64,000 nucleotides of DNA from Plasmodium malariae (lineage: Eukaryota > Apicomplexa > Aconoidasida > Haemosporida > Plasmodiidae): contig NC_041778.1 of NCBI RefSeq assembly GCF_900090045.1, positions 1,012,826-1,076,825 of the forward strand. Reading direction: 5' to 3'. A model generated the notes under the pieces. It saw only the letters and a program-made list of their open reading frames with translations, did not search any database and was not told the DNA's origin. Positions 1 to 12,195 of this stretch are shown here, piece by piece. The position numbers were made by a program, and so were the translations under genes. Position 1 is the first letter of the stretch. Every line of letters starts with the position of its first letter.

Positions 1-841
1 CATGCAAATTATCCTTGTTTTAAAGAATTTATTTTTTTCTAAATTATCATATTTTAATTATTTATATAACTTTTTTTTAACTTAAATTTTATTTTTTTTT
101 TAATTTATACTTATTTACCCATTAATCTTATGTAGATATATGTAGGTATATAAAAATTAATCCTACTATATATAAGCTGAAAAATACAGAACAAAAAAAA
201 AAAGTACAGTATCACTACATTTTAACCTAATTTTTGGCATTATTTTTATTATTCTCTCCCTATTTTATTTTATAATTTTTATGCTTTTAAATGATAATTA
301 TTTGTTAAAACTTCATTTCCTATAGAAAATAATATTTCATGAAATAAATTACAAAGAAGAAAAAAAAAATTGTATTTTTGTAGAAATAATTTTTTCGTAA
401 AAAATATTATATATATGCATAATATAATATTATCAATGATAAATATTATTTTGGTTATTTTGAAAATGTAAAAGTTATCAGATATTTATTAAAATTTCCA
501 TGAAAATTTAATTAATTTTTTTTTCTTTTTTTTTTTTTGTATTATATTATTTTTTATCTTTTTTAAATTTCATTTAAATTATAAATTAATAGATTTGTTG
601 TTAATTATACATGAAATAATATATAAAAGTATAATAAGATATATAAAAAGTGATCCATTCTTTTCTTTTTGTGTTCTTTTTTTTTTTAGAACAAAGCTGT
701 TAATATTTTTATGAATATAATAAAATAACAGAAAACAGATTATTATATATATATTTTTACATTTATGAATATTTTATGGAATAACAAATATATGAAAGTG
801 CTGTTTCAAATATATAATAATATATATTTATTTTAAAAAAG

Positions 842-872
<31 letters not shown>
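1..872. other. Gene-free A+T-rich flank
   Basis: I see no coding frame of note here. The stretch is A+T-rich with short poly-A/T runs. It is the upstream flank of the first gene, and a poly-A run followed by TA repeats (841-872) lies directly before the start codon. The promoter cannot be placed by eye. Confidence 0.6.
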
Positions 873-873
<1 letters not shown>

Positions 874-2942
874 TGGAACTTTCCAAAGGAGCAACTTCTA
901 ATATTACCATACCTTTGGCAGCTAATAATAACAATGGAAATGTTCAAAAATGTGGAAAGAAATCGAAGAACAGAAGACAACAACAAGGTGCTTGGAGATT
1001 TAGGAAAATTACTATGATTTCCGTTGTTTCCTTGTATATCTTTTTAAAGGTAAAAATAAATAATTAAAAAATATAAAAAAAATTCATGAACAACCGACTT
1101 CCGTAGTTTATTATGATATAATATATACCTTACAATAATACATTTTTGTTTTAGCAAGTTATTATAAATGAATTGATTATTTATGTGAAAATTATGCATC
1201 CTAATATATATGTATTGCTTCTAATATGTATGTATTACATATAATTATATATGTATAGTATTTGTTACATATATGCATAATTTGCATTTTGCATACGTTT
1301 CAAACAAGTATTATTTTATTTTATTTTTTTATGGTACAAATAGTATGGTGCTAATTTCCAAAGTCAGAATGATTTAGATATACAATTTAATAATAGATTT
1401 TCAAGAAATTTATTACAACTAGAAGAAGAAAATGTGACAAAGAATGAAAATCAAGGAGCGCAAGTACTTGATGGCGAAAAATTATTAACCAAAGAGAACG
1501 AAGAAAATATATATGAAGATGTGAATAATAATAATACCCCTTCTGTTGAACAAGAAAAAGTAGAGAATACGCATAATGATAACTTAAATAATATGGATCT
1601 TGGTGACAGATCTCAAGAATTAGATAACGGGAGCAATGTGGATGACGATGAAAATGATAATAATACAGATTTGAGTGAGGGAGCTACGGGTGAAACAGAA
1701 AAGACAAGGACTCTTGAAGATAATGAGAATGAGGATGAAGAAAATTTAAAAATGGATTCTTCTAGTGAGAAAAATGCAGAACAAAGGAACACCGCACTGT
1801 CAGATCTATCTAAGCATATTTCTAGAAATGCTGTAGCCTTTATTAAGAAAAGAGGTTTTGCTTCATATGGAATGGACAGGAATGTACAAAATACTAAATC
1901 AGAAACATGTAATTCAGGTGAAGATAATAAAGATGATGTTTTAAATAGAGACAATACTGATATTTCAAGGAGTAAGAAAGATTTATCAAAATATATTTTA
2001 AAGACTGCGCCCCTCGAGAACAACACTGATATTAATGTATTACATGTTTTAATGGATAGTGCAAACGATCCTTTAAATAACGAATTAATGTGCCCCAAAA
2101 TAAGCAACGTTAAAGATGTAAATGAGGATGGAGAAATTACAGGAAAAATTAAAAAAAACAAAAAAAAAGGTGCGGCTGTACCGCCTAATGTTGCAGGTGA
2201 TGATGACTTTTTTAGTGAGAGTTGTAACATGACAGAAAAAAAGAAAAAAAAAAAAAGAAAAAGAAAAAAAACATGTAAAATGTTAAGAAGAGTAAAACGT
2301 TATGAAAAAGATTTAGAAAAGTATTTTCCAAAAATAATTAGATATATTCCTGAATATTCAACAGATAACGCATATAAAATGCACAAATTGATATTTGGAG
2401 ATATCGAACATAATAGCAATGTTGGTGCGTACAGTACAAGTACGTATTGTTATGAAATAACTGATTTTGATGAGAGATTACGTGACTCTACTATAAAGAA
2501 AATGATTGATAATTTAGATCATGTTCCAGATAAGCAAGATATGTTCTCTATATGGTGGCAAGTTGTGAGAAATGAGAAATATAAATATATCAATGTTCAA
2601 AATCATTTAAGACAAATTTTTCATGATATGAAAAATGAAGGTGAGATAGCAAATTGTGTTCTTAACGAAAGATGGCTAGAATGCCAAGAACTCGCTGAGA
2701 AAAAGTTTGGACTACTCTTTACAGAAATACAAAACATGTGCTATGAAATGATTAAAAATGATAATATTACACTCCCTGTATTTAAAGAATATATAAACAG
2801 CCTCAGAACATTAATTGCAGATATTTCTGAAAATGTACAAGCAGAAGGTACAAACATTTTAAAAGCACCATTTGTTTCAAAAAAAGATATACCACAAGTA
2901 AGTAAGGGTGCAAAATACTGGTTGAAATGTTTCTTCAACTGA
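873..2942 (+). CDS. PHIST-domain exported protein, two exons
   Basis: Exon 1 is 873-1049 (59 codons) and exon 2 is 1344-2942, joined in phase 0 across a GT (1050) to AG (1343) intron, giving 591 residues. Exon 1 ends in a hydrophobic segment (ISVVSLYIFL), the recessed signal typical of exported Plasmodium proteins. Exon 2 carries the export motif RNLLQ 21 residues after the junction, a canonical RxLxQ. Next come a long acidic Asn/Asp/Glu-rich region, a Lys-rich stretch (KKKKKKRKRKKT), and a C-terminal helical domain over about residues 430-590 with a paired Trp (SIWWQVV) and a later ERW. That layout matches PHIST/PRESAN. Family knowledge: PHIST proteins are exported to the red-cell cytosol or periphery. 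The opposite-strand frame at 1613-2230 is a shadow. The subclass and exact role are unknown. Confidence 0.85.
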
Positions 2943-4482
2943 GCAGGTCCACAAAATTAATAATACATATTATTAATATACGTTACAACGTTAAAAAACA
3001 AGTACGAGGGGGAGAAAATACATATTTATTTTTCTCCTAATGAATGTTATATTTTTAATGATAAAAATTACAGATTATATTTTAAAGACGATGAATCTGG
3101 AAAGATATATAAATGATATTTATATGTTTATACGAGCAATAATAATAGGGTAGAAATGACAGAATAACATAATAATAAGATATGCATTTGTAAAATGTGT
3201 ATGGGCGTATGCCAGTTATTATATGCATATGATGCATGTATACCCTCGTGTAATGTATGTATATAATGAATTATATATATATGTGTATATATAATTACAT
3301 TTTAAATAAGAGATAAATAGGAAAAGAGAATAATATATTGAACCTTTTTCTTGAATAATCATGTTACTATTTCATTATATATATAATAAATATATAAGAG
3401 TTTTATGAAAAAAGGTTTCATGTGAAAGGTTAGTAAAACATATAATTATTAATATTAATTTTATTCGTTATTTATAATTTTTCTTAATTTTTTAAAGACC
3501 ACATAGATTATTATTTCTTTTTATCTGGATTTTTTTTTTTTTTTTATTTTTATTTTATTTCATTTCATTTCATTTTCTTTTTTTTCTTCTAAGTTTTTAT
3601 GTTAAATTTTTAATGATATTTGTTATATTATTATGTTAAGAAAAACGTTTTTATGAAAAATTATTATTTATTTATTATTTTTTTTTTTTTTTATAATTTA
3701 CGGTTTTTGCCATATATTAAAAAATAGTTCTTGTTTTATAAACATTTTTAAAAAAACTTAGCCAGAAATTTATATGTGAAAAATAAATATTTAAAAAAAA
3801 TTAGAAAAAGGGTTTTAATGACGATATATACCAGTTCATACAAACCCAAATGATATTAAAGATTTTGATGTGCAAATCACGAAACTCCTTTTTTCTAGGC
3901 ATTTTAAGAAACCTCGTTCATTAATTAAATATAACAGTTGATAGATGCTCAAAACTTTTCAAGAATGATAATTCATTTTAGGAAAGAATGAAATATGATT
4001 TATATATAATAATTCAGTACACATAATAGATTATGTAAATATAAATTTTTTCATATAGATGTATATTCATAAATATATGGAAGCAAAGTTTATAATTTAA
4101 GGGGTTAGATTAGAAGCTTTATTGTCTACTTTCCTTTTACATTTTTAAGTTCTTTTAAAATAAGAACATAATTTTTTTTTTTAATCTTTTTAATATATAT
4201 TTTACTGATATTAATAACAATACCAGATTTTTAATTTATCATTTTTTATAAAAATTTAAGAATTTAGAAAGGACAAATTATATATAAATACATTATGAAC
4301 ATGTTCGTATAAAAAAAAAAAAAAAAAAAAAGTTAATTCCAAAATTCTAAAAAGTAGCACAATGTTTTGTTAGGTTAATGAGCGATAATTAAATCACAAA
4401 TAATTTTACAATAAGTAACTAAGTAATTAAAATAAAAATATACTTAATCTGTTATAAAACTGATAAATATAAAAATTTAAAT

Positions 4483-4523
<41 letters not shown>

Positions 4524-4585
4524 AATACATTTGTTACACTAAATATGTCATATAACTTCTTTTTTATTTTTTTTTATTATTTGTT
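2943..4585. other. Intergenic A+T-rich spacer
   Basis: No convincing gene is visible between the convergent PHIST and tryptophan-rich genes. The spacer holds poly-T runs (about 3532-3546 and 3679-3692), a poly-A run (about 4310-4331) and a (TA)n tract (about 4487-4520). Confidence 0.55.
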
Positions 4586-5138
4586 TTATTTTTTCATCTT
4601 TGCTACTTCTTGAGCAGATTCTTCGATTGTATTATAGTTACTATTCCATTCTGATATAACATGATTTAAAAAAACATTAAAATCTGTTTTAGCCCAAAAT
4701 ATCCATATTTCTGCAATTTTTTCCTTGTCACGTATGGACAGATCTGGACTATTCAATTTAGAACTTATTAATTTATGGGTATTTTCTAAATACTTAGACC
4801 ATTTCCTAGTCCACATATCCTGTTTCCATGCTTTGTCCATTTTTTTTGTTTTCTCCTTATACGTATTTTCCATCTCTACAATAGTTGTTTTCCATGCTTT
4901 AGTTATTTTTCTACATAAAAATGCTAACTTATCCACACTTTGAGTATTTTTTTTTTCCTGTCCTAATGGTTTTTTTTTTCTACAATTCTCATTCTTTTTA
5001 TCAGATGATGCTGGTTCTAATTGTATAGAAAAAGTTTTTCTCCATATTTCTTCTTTTTTTCCAGCTATTATTCTCTTATATCTTATTCTGTATCTATCTT
5101 GACATGTAATTCCACTAATAACACTTTTAAAAATATAT
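4586..5138 (-). CDS. Tryptophan-rich protein, 3' exon (first exon unresolved)
   Basis: The minus-strand frame stays open from upstream of 5138 down to a stop at 4586, about 183 residues from the likely acceptor TGCAG at 5142-5139. No ATG lies in this frame upstream, so a first exon must be spliced on. A possible one is ATG at 5484 ending GAG before GTAAAA (5461), but its phase fits an acceptor near 5166 rather than 5139, so I leave it open. The protein has closely spaced Trp in a helical region: AWKTT, AWKQDMWTRKW, EIWIFW and SEWN. That is the signature of the Plasmodium tryptophan-rich family (Pv-fam-a/TryThrA type), whose members are exported or associated with the parasite or red-cell surface. 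It looks short for the family. A degenerate relative lies at 52323-53317. Confidence 0.65.
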
Positions 5139-5977
5139 CTGCATTGGACATAAAATATTATAAAGCTTATATATTGTAAAAATTTTACTAAACTTTTTTA
5201 TCCGAATTGGAAATTAAAAAACCGGAAACAATCAAAATAAAAATTAACATGTTAATACATAAAGGTGTATCGCCAGTTTTTTGTGTGTAGTACATCTACA
5301 TATCGGCACATATTTCTCAATATGCGCACTTATAAATGCGCATCTAGAACAACACACATATGGCAATGGTTATAAATATGAATATGTATATATATATATA
5401 TATATACATATGCATGTGTATATCTATGTATTATAAGTAACCCTCTTGAATGAATTTTACCTCGAATTGAAAGAATAGAGACATGTCAAAATTAAAACGG
5501 GTAAAAAGATACTATAAAAAAGTATGGCCATTTATTTATTTATTTATTTTTTTTCGGTCAAGAAATTGTAATACAGAAATATAATGAGATTATTTAAAAA
5601 AAAATGTGTCTTCTTATCAGTTATTTTCTTGTACATTTTGCAGTACTTTTTGAAATACTATAAAGGATTTATATTCATTTCAAATACAAAATAAAAAAAA
5701 AAAATAATAATAATATAATGTTATTACAAAAATATGAAATTTCTATATTTTCTCATTTTTTTTTTTAATAAATAATTGTTGTGTACATTTTTGAAAGGAA
5801 AATGTTTCCTTTGTTATTTATGAATGAATAATTTAGAAAGCAACGGTTTTATCTAGTTAGGAAATATAAACAAATGGTAAAAAGAACTTTCTTATTAAAA
5901 GAATTATACTAAAGTTTTCACCGAACAATTAATACAAACACAAAACAAAAAACAAAAAAATAATAATAATTAAAGTA
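5139..5977. other. Spacer with unresolved exon and an orphan exon-1-like frame
   Basis: This holds the probable intron and first exon of the tryptophan-rich gene (minus strand), plus a 36-codon plus-strand frame at 5584-5694. That frame has a basic start and a hydrophobic run ending FLYILQ, much like the ends of the first exons at 15817, 19867 and 23292. No second exon follows. It could be a leftover PHIST-type first exon or chance. Confidence 0.3.
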
Positions 5978-6137
5978 AAAAAAAAAAAAATTAAAATTAA
6001 AACAAAAAAAAAATTAAAATTAAAACATAAAAAAAAATTAAAATTAAAACATAAAAAAAAATTAAAATTAAAACAAAAATAAAAATTAAAATTAAAACAA
6101 AAAAAAAAAATTAAAACTAAAACAAAAAAAAACTAAA
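5978..6137. repeat. A-rich minisatellite, about 24-bp unit
   Basis: About six imperfect tandem copies share the core TTAAAATTAAAAC followed by a poly-A stretch of variable length. Variation is almost entirely in the A-run length, as expected from slippage. It lies in noncoding DNA. Confidence 0.75.
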
Positions 6138-6954
6138 ATTCCTATTAATAATAGTATTTTATTTTAAATCTATATAAAATTAGAGTAAGCTTTTATAAGG
6201 TTAAAATCTTTTCACAAAATAAATTCGGTTTTCAAAAATAAAAATGTTAACTAAATTATATTACTTGGTCTTATACAAAAAACATTTATAATAAAAATTC
6301 TGGGTTGTATTGTAGAATCTTTATTCCTTTTATTTTAAGCAAAGAGTTATATAAATATATTTAAATATATGTTGCTTTATTGAAGCAAGGGCCTTTTTGT
6401 TGTTAAACTAATGTATATATATATATATATATAATTTCTTTTGTTTAACTTTGCATATATAAAATCAGTAACTTAATATTCACATGTTAAAGATCTTTGG
6501 TTCGTTATACTGTGTGATATATATTTTCAAATAAAGCATATTAAAAAACCATAAAAACATATTAATTTTAATTACAATTTAACACTACTTCAACACCCCC
6601 CTTCTTATAATTTAAGATAACATATTCTTAAATAGTATAACAATTTTAAGTTCAAGCCGATATATATATTAAAGGATTTTTCTAATATTTTGTTGTTCTC
6701 CCTAGTCGTTTTTTCTCTGAGTATATATAAATATATACATATGATGGTGTTATTATAAATTTTGTTAACATTAATTATGCAGCCTTGATATATTTCAGAA
6801 TTTTATTATGTTATTTACAGTATATTTTTAAAATAAAGAAAAATAAATATAAACTTTTGGTTAATGTTAACGAGTTAATTTTATTTTTAGAACAATATTT
6901 TTGTCATATACATAAATAATAATGCATAACGGACAAAGATTACGTGAAAATTTA

Positions 6955-7007
<53 letters not shown>

Positions 7008-10000
7008 TACTAAAATGATTTGACTCAAATTGTTCGTATATTGAAAACAAACTTCAAGATTGCTATACATTTTGAAAAAAATAGAAACTTAAAAAAAAAT
7101 ATATAAAAATACTTTAAGCATTTAGAAAAATGGAAAAGAATTTTTTTCAATAAAAAAAAAAAAAGGAAGAATAATGTTTTAACTTTTTTGCCTTTTTTAA
7201 TTAATTCACATATTATTTTAATACGTTAATAAATAAAAAAAAAAAAAATAGGCAAAATAATGAATTTTTTTCGTAGAAATTAATTTCATATAATGTATAT
7301 AACGTAGTATATGTGTTTCATATTATGAAAAAAGATAAAATGAAATTATTTATATACCTAGAATACATATATACATGTGCATGTAAGCTGTTTAGTTCTA
7401 TTTATATGTGATACATATTTAACTGTATTCTAGGTATTAGGCGCAGAAAAAACGTTTAAGAGTTTTTTTTTTCCCCAGATATTGTATGTTCATTTTTATT
7501 TACAAATAAAGTACAATTAGAAAACATATGTTGACATGAAAGAAAAAGAACAACCATGAGGGAGATACAGAAAAAAAAAAAAAAAAAAACTATAACATAT
7601 TTGCACACTAATATAAATTATTATGGATAGTGATACAATACTTTATAAATTGGTTTCCATTTTTAGGTAAATTTTGGATTAAATCATATGATATGTAGTG
7701 TTCTTTTTTAGAAGTGCGTTTATGTAATTAATATGTAATATATGTATATTACATACATATTATGTATATGTTAATGCACATGAATAAATTGTGGTGTTCG
7801 TCTATGTTGTATTACTTCTTTTTATTCTAAAATGTTTATTATAATATCATTATTCTTGAATGAGTTTTTTTTTTAAAAAAGGAAAAATTTAAGCTGTTGT
7901 ACATATTTTATTAAATGTACCCATTATAATTTAAAAATAGTTTGTTTTTATTTTCTCCTTGTACGTAAAAGAATAAATAAAAGATAAAAAAAATATATAT
8001 AAAAATTGGTAGGGCCATTCTCATTTTTTAAAATATTCCTATTAATACAATTGAAGTATGTTATAATATTTATAAAAAAGTTAATTTAATATGTTCTTTC
8101 TGAACTATAATATCAGAATATTGTTACTATTGTTTTTTTGAATATTTATGAATAAGATTCAAATGGATTATTATTTATATGAAGAACTACTGTTTTGCGT
8201 ATGTCTTTCTTTAGAAAAACGAAGAGAGCGGAGGCACAATAGTTTTTTATATTTGAAAAATAATAAAAAATAGGTGTTAAATATTATTCAATTTTATCAG
8301 TAAAAAGGAAATGAACTCTATTTAGAATAAATGAAAATGAATTACTAGGTTTTGAGCTGATAGAAAAATGCTATTTCTTTCACGTATTTTTTAAAAAATG
8401 TATATTAAATATTTATATTTAAAGAAAGTTAGACATTCTTGTACTTTTTTAATTATTCTAAATATTCAGAAAATATCAGGAATATTATATTGAGATCTAT
8501 TAATTCATTTAAATAAAGAATTACTATTATTATGGATAAAAATAAAACAGGGAATGAATAATGCATATATGTACATAACAACTCATTGGTAACATATATA
8601 AATACATACATATGATAATACTGTTTTTTATTGTTTATGGTATTTTAATAAGCTTAAAGGGGTGAAGAAAAAAGTAATTAATATTTTATTTTACATATAA
8701 AAAAAAAGAAAAAAGTAAATTAATCTATTAATTAAATAAAAAAAAAAACGAAAAGCGGAATTTTAATTACCCCAAATAAAATTTTTATTCATTATATGTT
8801 TTTTTATTAATAACCTTTAAACTTTCCATAACTAAATAATTATTTTTACACCATTCTACCATTTAAATTATGATATGAAGACCTACAACTAATATTTCAT
8901 ATATAATCTATTAACTCAAACTTGCTACTAGTTCATTTTTATTTTATACTCGTAATTGTATTTAGAAAATTTAGAAGGAGCCTTATCTGTGGGAACTGCA
9001 TTATTTAAAATTAATTTATTTTATAAATATATGCTAAATATAATAATTACGTTATTATGTTGTGTTTTCATTTCATATATATTATTCTGTTTATTTCTTT
9101 TTTTGGAATTATTTTATTATTTTTTTTTTATTTTTCAATTAAAAAAAAAATATGCATTAACGAAATATTATCTTTTTCGCTTGTAAGAGAATTATTAATT
9201 TAAAGCGTTTTAAAAATATTGTTGTAAATATAAACAAATGCATGTATTTGTTTTTTTTTATGGAATTAAAAATTTTTCAGTTAAATGTTTTTCTCATTTA
9301 ATCCTTTAAGACGAAATGAATTTTAGTCTAATTTATTTTTACTATTATGGAATTGTAAAAAATATTACATGAAGTTTACTAATATTTGTACAAATATAAT
9401 AATTTCATTGAGGCCTGTATAAATAAATACATGAACAAAGAATGATAAATATGAATATAATATAGCATGGTCTTTATTTATAGGAAGTACATGTATAAAT
9501 ATTTATATATTCTGAAATTATTATATTAACTATAAATAAAAAATTAAAACCGATTTAAGTATACAAAAAATGAATATTTTTAGTTATTTCATAAATCACT
9601 AATAATATTAAGTTTATTATTGTATCATATTATATAAAGAACCAAAGTACGTAAATATTTAAGTTTTGTTGTATTTTATATGATTTATTATTTTAAGACA
9701 GCTATATTTGTATACAACTTATTATGAAGTTATATAAAAAAACATTGTTGTAATATAGTTAGTATTATATTATTTTATTTTTTTTAAAGTTTATACATTT
9801 TTTTTTGTTTTACCCTTGTTAGATTATAATTTAATATATATAAATATATATATATTATGTATATACTAATATATATTTATATATGTGTTTAATAAGTTAT
9901 ATATATATATATATATAATATAAAAATACGTAGTACATATAAATAAAGTACATTTTAGTATTACAACCAATCTATTTTTCATAATAAAAATATATATATA

Positions 10001-10736
10001 TATGTATTATATATATATAATACATATAATATAAAATATTTTATATTCCTAAAAAAGGAATACTTTTTTTCTGTATTGTTTTCAATGAATTTTAGAATAA
10101 TTTATTATATAAATTATTTTACATAAAGAATTAAATAATTCTTATTATTGTTTTAATAAACGTTTAATATATATACTAATAAAATGAACGTATTTATTTT
10201 ATATTAGGTATATATATATATTTAAATTATTTTGTAATTTTTTTTTTTTTTTTAAGCGCTAAGAAATAAATAGTACTATATATTTTGAAAAAAAGTAAAC
10301 TTCTTAGTGTATTTTTTTTGAAAGTATATTTTGTTATTCAAGAAGAAATAAGGCTATGTATAGATATAAATAAAAAAGCTTTTAATCATTGAAAACATTT
10401 TAGCTTATTTAATTTTTATTATTTGTTATTCTATAAAAAATTACATATTTGCGGAATTGAAATAGTCATTATTTAATTCTACAAAATTATGTAATAATAA
10501 TGCGTTAATAATGTGTGTTTAATATTGAAACTATTTTTTAATGGAATTTTTATGATAAAATAAATAAAAAGAGAAATGTACCATTTTAAATAGTTTTTTA
10601 TGTATTATAATATATTGCAAATATATACTGTTATACTGAAAGTTCATTTTATTTTTTATTTTTTTTTTTTTTTTTTTTTAATAAAACTGTTCGTAACTTT
10701 TGTTTACTATTTAAGAAAATATATGACAGAGGAGAA
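6138..10736. other. Long gene-poor spacer
   Basis: I find no gene I can support. Contents include (TA)n tracts (about 6415-6432 and 6960-7001), poly-A/T runs, and one 76-codon frame at 8956-9186 that follows a TTTAG acceptor-like site and is mostly hydrophobic. That frame could be the tail exon of a decayed membrane protein, but it is biased and matches nothing I recognise. Confidence 0.45.
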
Positions 10737-12195
10737 ATGATTAATAATTTAAATTCTAATAATATGTCAAACGCCAATAAAAATGAAGGACACTCAAGTG
10801 GACATGTTCTTGTAAGTAATAAAGACTTGGGATCATCCGATGTGAATGTTAGAGGTTGTTATAGGACAAATGAAAAAAATGAAAAGACCCCATATTTTAT
10901 TAAATTCTCTATGTTTACCGTTTTAATTTTGGTACTGCACATTTTTAACAATGTAAGAAGAAAATTAGAAAAAAAGAAAAAAAATTCGAAATATATAATA
11001 TAAAATGACGATAATAAAATTATTATTATTGTTATTGCTACTATTATTGTTACTGTTATTGTTATTATTATTGTTACTATTATTGTTATTATTATTGTTA
11101 TTATTATTGTTATTATTACTATTATTTTTATTGTTATTGGTAATGATAATATTATTGTTATTTTTATTATCGTTTAACAGAAGCATCTTTAAATTTTTGT
11201 TATTTCTTTTTGTGTTATCTGTGTAGTTTGTTTTTTTAAAACTTCATGAATGTATAATTATGTTTTCTCTTTTGTAATAATAAAAAAAATACTTATTTTT
11301 TTTGTAAATTTTTATTTTATAGTGTACATATAATAAAACTTTAGATGTTAAAGGAAGAAATGTAGAAAATGAAATTTTAAACATAAAAGGTAGCAGATGT
11401 TTGGCACAATTTATGAAAAAAATATCACAGATAAAAGGTTCTTTAATGGGAGGAAACTCTTCCGGAAGAGAAGAAGATGAAGAAGAAGATGATGATGATG
11501 ATAATGATGATGATGAAACTGATGAAGAAGAAATAAATAATGAAGAAAAAGGAAAAAAGAAGGAAAATTGTTCACACAATGAAGAAGAAACTTCAGAAAA
11601 AAATATAGAGAAATATAGGAAAATGGCAGAAGAAACATATAGAAAAAAATTAGAAGAAAGATATAAAAAAATGACTGAAGAAGAACCAAGACATATACCA
11701 CAACCATTACCATATCCTAATAATTGTCCTGATATTCCTCCCCAACTAACTGAAGAACAATTTATACAATTATTAAAGATGTTACCACCCGAACATTTAC
11801 TACAGCTTCAACAACAAATGCAACCACAACAACGACTACAAGCACAAGGACCTATAAATAGGATGCAAGAAATGCCTTCAACTTCAAATGGAGAAGGAGG
11901 TGGTTTTCCTTTTGGAAGCCCTGAAGAAATGTTACAATTCATGAAATTTATAAATGAAAGACAAAACATGAATCAAAGGTGTGGTCAAGTTGAAGTGTAT
12001 GATGAAGGGGAAGGACAAAAGAAATCAATTATAAAAAATATGTTTAAAGATATAACTAAGATGAGTCCAATGATTTGGCCTGCCGTACCTCCCCTTTTAA
12101 TGATGTTCATTGGAACACAAAAAACATATTTGATACTATATACGTTATCCTTGATACAAGATGCATTTAATTTTGTACAGAAAATAAGAAATTGA
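10737..12195 (+). CDS. PEXEL-containing exported protein, unknown function
   Basis: Exon 1 is 10737-10952 (72 codons, ending in hydrophobic FTVLILVLHIFNN) and exon 2 is 11323-12195, joined in phase 0 (GTAAGA donor, TATAG acceptor), giving 362 residues. Exon 2 starts CTYNKT and reaches the export motif RCLAQ at its residues 25-29. It continues with a Glu/Asp-rich block, a charged helix (KMAEETYRKKLEERYKKM), a Pro-rich part, a Gln-rich part (LLQLQQQMQPQQ), and a hydrophobic C-terminus over about residues 322-355 that could be one or two membrane segments. I see no PHIST domain. Known context: two-exon PEXEL genes with C-terminal membrane segments are common in malaria subtelomeres. The function is not recognised. 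The intron carries a long trinucleotide-type repeat. Confidence 0.8.
11014..11160. repeat. Intronic TTA/TTG/CTA trinucleotide repeat
   Basis: About 145 bases of the intron (10953-11322) consist of interspersed TTATTG, TTACTA and related triplets. The poly-Leu and poly-Asn frames seen on the two strands come from this repeat and are not genes. Confidence 0.85.

Noticed and set aside
11005..11226. Poly-Leu frame (+) and poly-Asn frame (-)
   Set aside because: Both are readings of a trinucleotide repeat inside the intron of the gene at 10737-12195.
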